Source: Sphingobacteriales bacterium 46-32 (GTDB taxonomy: Bacteria > Bacteroidota > Bacteroidia > Chitinophagales > Chitinophagaceae). Taken from it: a stretch of 64,000 nt of DNA. The stretch is taken from contig MKTY01000020.1 in NCBI GenBank assembly GCA_001898485.1, positions 62,001-126,000 on the forward strand, read 5' to 3'. Both the position numbers and the translations under genes were made by a program. Positions 61,099 to 64,000 of the stretch are shown in pieces. Positions within the stretch are counted from its first letter, which is position 1. Each line of letters opens with the position of its first letter. The notes under the pieces were generated by a model, which worked only from the letters and a program-made list of their open reading frames with translations, searched no databases and was not told the DNA's origin.

Positions 61099-62169
61099 AT
61101 GTCATCATTTGCACGATTATCACCCGCTATTCATAAGCAACTCCTCAAAGGAGTAGTCATACCCGCACATCCGCTTGCACTCAATGCAGATGGGAAAATG
61201 CATGAAGCCTCACAACGTCGTCTTACGCGGTATTATATGGCTGCAGGTGCCGGTGGTATAGCCGTGGGCGTACATACCACACAGTTTGAAATACGTCAAC
61301 CTCAGCACAATCTGTATGCCCGGGTATTGCAACTGGCGGCAGAAGAAGCCGACAGGGCAGGCAACCCGTATTTTATAAAAGTGGCAGGAATCTGCGGGCC
61401 TACCAACCAGGCGATTGAAGAAGCTACCCTGGCTTTACAAACAGGTTATCACCTGGGCCTGTTGAGCCTGGGAGGACTCAATAATTACACAGAAGCCCAA
61501 CTGTTGACACATGCAGAAGCCGTAGCAGCTATCATTCCTGTATTTGGATTTTACCTGCAACCCGCAGTTGGAGGTCGCCTTCTTTCATATGATTTCTGGC
61601 GAAAGATGGCTGATATTCCGGGTGTATACGCCATTAAAATTGCCGCCTTTAACCGTTACCAGACAATCGATGTGGTGCGGGCAGTAATTGAATCGGATCG
61701 CCGAAACGAAATAGCACTCTATACAGGTAATGACGACAATATCGTAGCAGACCTGCTCACTCCTTACCGCTTTGATGTAAATGGTCAAACTATTGAAAAA
61801 TATTTCTGCGGCGGTCTTTTAGGGCACTGGGCCGTATGGACCAACAGCGCCGTTAGGCTGCTGGAAAAAATTCAGCAAACCCGTAGCAAAAAAAATGCAG
61901 CCTACACCGGGCTGCTGCAGACAGGCATTACTGTTACCGACATGAATGCGGCCCTGTTTGATGTCGCCCATCAGTTTCATGGCTGCATTGCCGGCATTCA
62001 CCAGGTATTACACCAGCAGGGACTATTACCCTCCATCAGATGCCTGAATCCTGCAGAAACACTTTCGCCCGGTCAACTGGATGAATTAAACAGAGTAAGA
62101 AAAGCATATCCTGAATGGATCGATGATGATTTTGTCCATACTTTTATCGGAGCAGACACTAATGCGTAG
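61099..62169 (+). CDS. DapA-family (dihydrodipicolinate synthase-like) lyase/aldolase
   Basis: 356 residues, longer than DapA (about 290). The Schiff-base Lys is probably Lys180 (VYAIKIAAFN) and the catalytic Tyr is Tyr152 (FGFYLQPAVGG). The opening GVVIPAHPLALNADGKM matches the family start; LSLGGLNNYTEAQLL replaces the usual GADAxLxxxPYY segment. The C-terminal 80 residues are an extra helical part. A 2-keto-3-deoxy sugar acid aldolase or similar pyruvate lyase is more likely than lysine biosynthesis, given the operon. Confidence 0.82.
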   Translation: MSSFARLSPAIHKQLLKGVVIPAHPLALNADGKMHEASQRRLTRYYMAAGAGGIAVGVHTTQFEIRQPQHNLYARVLQLAAEEADRAGNPYFIKVAGICGPTNQAIEEATLALQTGYHLGLLSLGGLNNYTEAQLLTHAEAVAAIIPVFGFYLQPAVGGRLLSYDFWRKMADIPGVYAIKIAAFNRYQTIDVVRAVIESDRRNEIALYTGNDDNIVADLLTPYRFDVNGQTIEKYFCGGLLGHWAVWTNSAVRLLEKIQQTRSKKNAAYTGLLQTGITVTDMNAALFDVAHQFHGCIAGIHQVLHQQGLLPSIRCLNPAETLSPGQLDELNRVRKAYPEWIDDDFVHTFIGADTNA

Positions 62170-62195
62170 TGTAATTAACTCCTCAATTACCGGAT

Positions 62196-63392
62196 ATGGA
62201 TTCATTCATTGTTACTAAAGAATATTTACACAATCTATCGCAGCAATGGAGCAGCGATACTATCCGGCAGCGCAGGCAGTTGCATGCCTCGCCCGAATTA
62301 TCCTTCCGGGAAACGAAAACAGCAGCATTTATACAGACCTGCCTTACCAAATGGGGTATATCCTGGAAAACTATGGCCGGCACAGGGGTGGTGGCACATA
62401 TACACGGTGAAGGGTCAGGAAAAAGCTGTGTTGCGGTGCGAGCCGATATCGATGCCCTGCCCATTCAGCAAGACAGCTGCCAGCCTTATATCTCACAACA
62501 ACCCGGAGTTATGCACGCCTGCGGGCATGATGCGCATACAGCCTCCCTGCTGACTACAGCGCGTATGCTGCAGCATTGCCGGTCGCAATTTGGCGGAACC
62601 ATTAAACTCATTTTTCAGCCCGGAGAAGAAGTATTACCCGGAGGCGCCAGTCTGCTTATCAATGAAGGAGTACTGGAAGACCCAAAACCTGATTGCATAC
62701 TGGCACTGCATGTACAACCGCAACTACAGGCTGGCCATATTGCCCTGCGTGGCGGCGCCCATATGGCATCAATGGACGAGCTTCGCTTTATTATTCGGGG
62801 AAAAGGAGGACACGCGGCACAACCCCATACCCTTATTGACCCCGTTTATACAGCTGCTCAGCTTATTATTGCATTGCAACAGGTAGTGAGCCGCAAAGCC
62901 AATCCCGCCTCACCCACTGTTTTATCCATTGGCCGTATCGTAGCCGATGGCGCTATCAACATCATACCACATGAAGTAACGCTGGAAGGCACACTTCGCT
63001 GCTTTGATGAAGAATGGCGCAGCCGGGCGCATGAATGGATCAAACAAACGGCTACAGCTATTGCTGCAGCCAGCGGTGCCACTTGTGAAACAATTATCCG
63101 GTTGGGCTATCCCGTATTGAAGAATGATATTGCGGTAGCCAACAGAATTAAAGTACTGGCAGGCGAGTTTCTGGGAGAAAAACAGGTAGAAGAAGCTCCC
63201 ATTTGGATGGCTGCAGAAGACTTTGCCTCTTACATACAACAGGTGCCCGGGTGTTTTTATTTACTGGGAGTAAGAAATGAAAGCAAAGGAATTACTGCAG
63301 GCCTGCATACACCGCAATTCGATCTGGATGAAGAGGTGCTGCACTTTTCACCAGCCTTAATGACCTGGCTCGCGTTGGGTATGCTGAAATAA
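62196..63392 (+). CDS. M20D family amidohydrolase/deacylase
   Basis: 398 residues. Two-metal site: MHACGHDAHTA, QPGEEVLPGG, ALHVQP and HTPQFDLDE. A dimerisation lid begins at FIIRGKGGHAAQPH. The family hydrolyses N-acyl amino acids, hippurate or similar amides. In this operon it may deacylate an amino sugar or its breakdown product, which would fill the missing deacetylation step before AgaS; that is speculative. Last gene of the operon, followed at once by a terminator. Confidence 0.9.
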   Translation: MDSFIVTKEYLHNLSQQWSSDTIRQRRQLHASPELSFRETKTAAFIQTCLTKWGISWKTMAGTGVVAHIHGEGSGKSCVAVRADIDALPIQQDSCQPYISQQPGVMHACGHDAHTASLLTTARMLQHCRSQFGGTIKLIFQPGEEVLPGGASLLINEGVLEDPKPDCILALHVQPQLQAGHIALRGGAHMASMDELRFIIRGKGGHAAQPHTLIDPVYTAAQLIIALQQVVSRKANPASPTVLSIGRIVADGAINIIPHEVTLEGTLRCFDEEWRSRAHEWIKQTATAIAAASGATCETIIRLGYPVLKNDIAVANRIKVLAGEFLGEKQVEEAPIWMAAEDFASYIQQVPGCFYLLGVRNESKGITAGLHTPQFDLDEEVLHFSPALMTWLALGMLK

Positions 63393-63428
63393 AATAACCC
63401 TGCGCGCCTGAACGCTAACAGGGTTATT
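63393..63428. terminator. Bidirectional terminator between convergent genes
   Basis: AATAACCCTG (63393-63402) pairs perfectly with CAGGGTTATT (63419-63428), beginning right after the M20 stop codon. A/T-rich flanks allow use in both directions. Confidence 0.8.
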
Positions 63429-63469
63429 GCTGCCTAAGAAGAACGACTAAGAAAACGACATTTTTTATT

Positions 63470-64000
63470 CTAATCAGTTACAGAAAAGACAATACCCTGG
63501 GCCAGCGGCAGGTCTGAACCAAAATTGACAGCATTGGTTTGCCGGCGCATATAGACCTTCCATGCATCGGACCCGGACTCACGCCCTCCTCCTGTCTCTT
63601 TTTCACCACCAAAAGCACCTCCGATTTCGGCTCCCGATGTGCCGGTGTTAACATTAGCTATTCCGCAATCGGAACCCGCAGCCGACAAAAATGTTTCGAC
63701 TTCGCGCAAATGGAGCGACATAATGGAAGAAGACAAGCCCTGGGGCACTGCATTCTGCAATGCAATGGCTTCGTTCAGATCGCGATAAGTTAATACGTAC
63801 AAAACCGGCGCAAAGGTTTCTTCATGCACCACGGGCACCTGCTCTGCCACACGCAATACGCAGGGTTTTACATAACAACCGCTTTCATAGCCAGCTCCCG
63901 ACAATACGCCACCTTCAACCCATACTTCCGCACCCTGTTCTGCTGCTTTGCGTAGTGCTTTTTCATAGTCCTTTACTGCAGCCTGATCAATCAGTGGACC
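63470..64000 (-). CDS. Aldehyde dehydrogenase, antiquitin (ALDH7) type, C-terminal part
   Basis: The frame is open from the window edge to the TAG at 63470, giving the last 176 residues. EETFAPVLYVLTYRDLNEAI and SAAGSDCGIANVNTGTSGAEIGGAFGGEKETGGGRESGSDAWK are the C-terminal hallmarks of alpha-aminoadipic semialdehyde dehydrogenase/ALDH7. The catalytic Cys and cofactor domain lie outside. The usual role is oxidation of aminoadipate semialdehyde in lysine breakdown. It is convergent with the M20 operon and separated by a terminator, so it is probably unrelated to it. Confidence 0.92.
   Translation of the reverse strand, partial: GPLIDQAAVKDYEKALRKAAEQGAEVWVEGGVLSGAGYESGCYVKPCVLRVAEQVPVVHEETFAPVLYVLTYRDLNEAIALQNAVPQGLSSSIMSLHLREVETFLSAAGSDCGIANVNTGTSGAEIGGAFGGEKETGGGRESGSDAWKVYMRRQTNAVNFGSDLPLAQGIVFSVTD

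Noticed and set aside
60078-62169. Lysine biosynthesis reading of the DapA-like gene and the nearby SDR-like gene
   Set aside because: The DapA-like protein is 60 residues too long with a changed active-site loop, and its neighbours are a Gfo/Idh enzyme, a transporter and a deacylase rather than dap genes.

Overview
The window reads as chromosomal DNA of a Bacteroidota bacterium, most likely a Chitinophagaceae-type soil or sediment organism. Evidence for this: a SusC/SusD pair, a type IX secretion C-terminal domain, LytTR two-component genes with a propeller sensor, promoters of the TTTG-N19-TAnnTTTG type, weak or absent Shine-Dalgarno sequences, and many secreted polysaccharide-degrading enzymes. 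I see no rRNA, tRNA, CRISPR array, complete insertion sequence or prophage.

Region 1 (1-23,000) is a mixed housekeeping and accessory stretch. It starts with the N-terminal part of a secreted protein, then a SatD/DUF3307 pair fed by a promoter with three 29-bp-spaced repeats, a decayed alcohol dehydrogenase, a glycosyltransferase, a Crp/Fnr regulator and a LytTR response regulator with its propeller histidine kinase. Divergent from the kinase are two paralogous C1q-like secreted proteins and a T9SS protein. Next come an outer-membrane-type protein, an S41 peptidase, and a module of two short-chain dehydrogenases plus an AraC regulator in which the same operator-like sequence sits upstream of both transcription units. 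A methyltransferase and an Abi_2 (HEPN) gene follow; the Abi_2 gene is preceded by a structured leader RNA.

Region 2 (23,000-30,100) is a complete RND efflux operon (adaptor, pump, outer-membrane factor) with its TetR regulator. A palindromic operator-like site lies in front of both the regulator and the pump operon.

Region 3 (30,100-63,400) is a large carbohydrate-use region. A DeoR-type regulator and a DMT permease diverge from an AgaS/PfkB/tagatose-bisphosphate aldolase operon (galactosamine-6-phosphate to triose phosphates). A seven-gene leftward operon (46,118 to 35,466) encodes an unassigned barrel-like protein, a transglutaminase-like membrane protein, two tandem beta-helix proteins, a PmoA-like lipoprotein, a GH88 unsaturated uronyl hydrolase and a GH27 alpha-galactosidase. 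Two rightward esterases follow, then a leftward SusC-SusD-esterase-heparinase II/III operon. A rightward operon of Gfo/Idh oxidoreductase, Nramp-like transporter, SDR-like protein, DapA-like aldolase and M20 amidohydrolase closes the region. A near-identical promoter/operator block lies in front of agaS and in front of the Gfo/Idh operon, which joins the two ends of the region into one probable regulon. The likely target is an acetylated, uronic-acid-containing glycan with galactose or galactosamine residues; no sulfatase is present.

The window ends inside an antiquitin-type aldehyde dehydrogenase. The best candidates for undescribed biology are the SatD cyclase-like/DUF3307 pair with its repeat operator, the Abi_2 leader RNA, and the Gfo/Idh operon whose transporter has lost the Nramp metal-binding motifs and whose SDR has lost its catalytic lysine.
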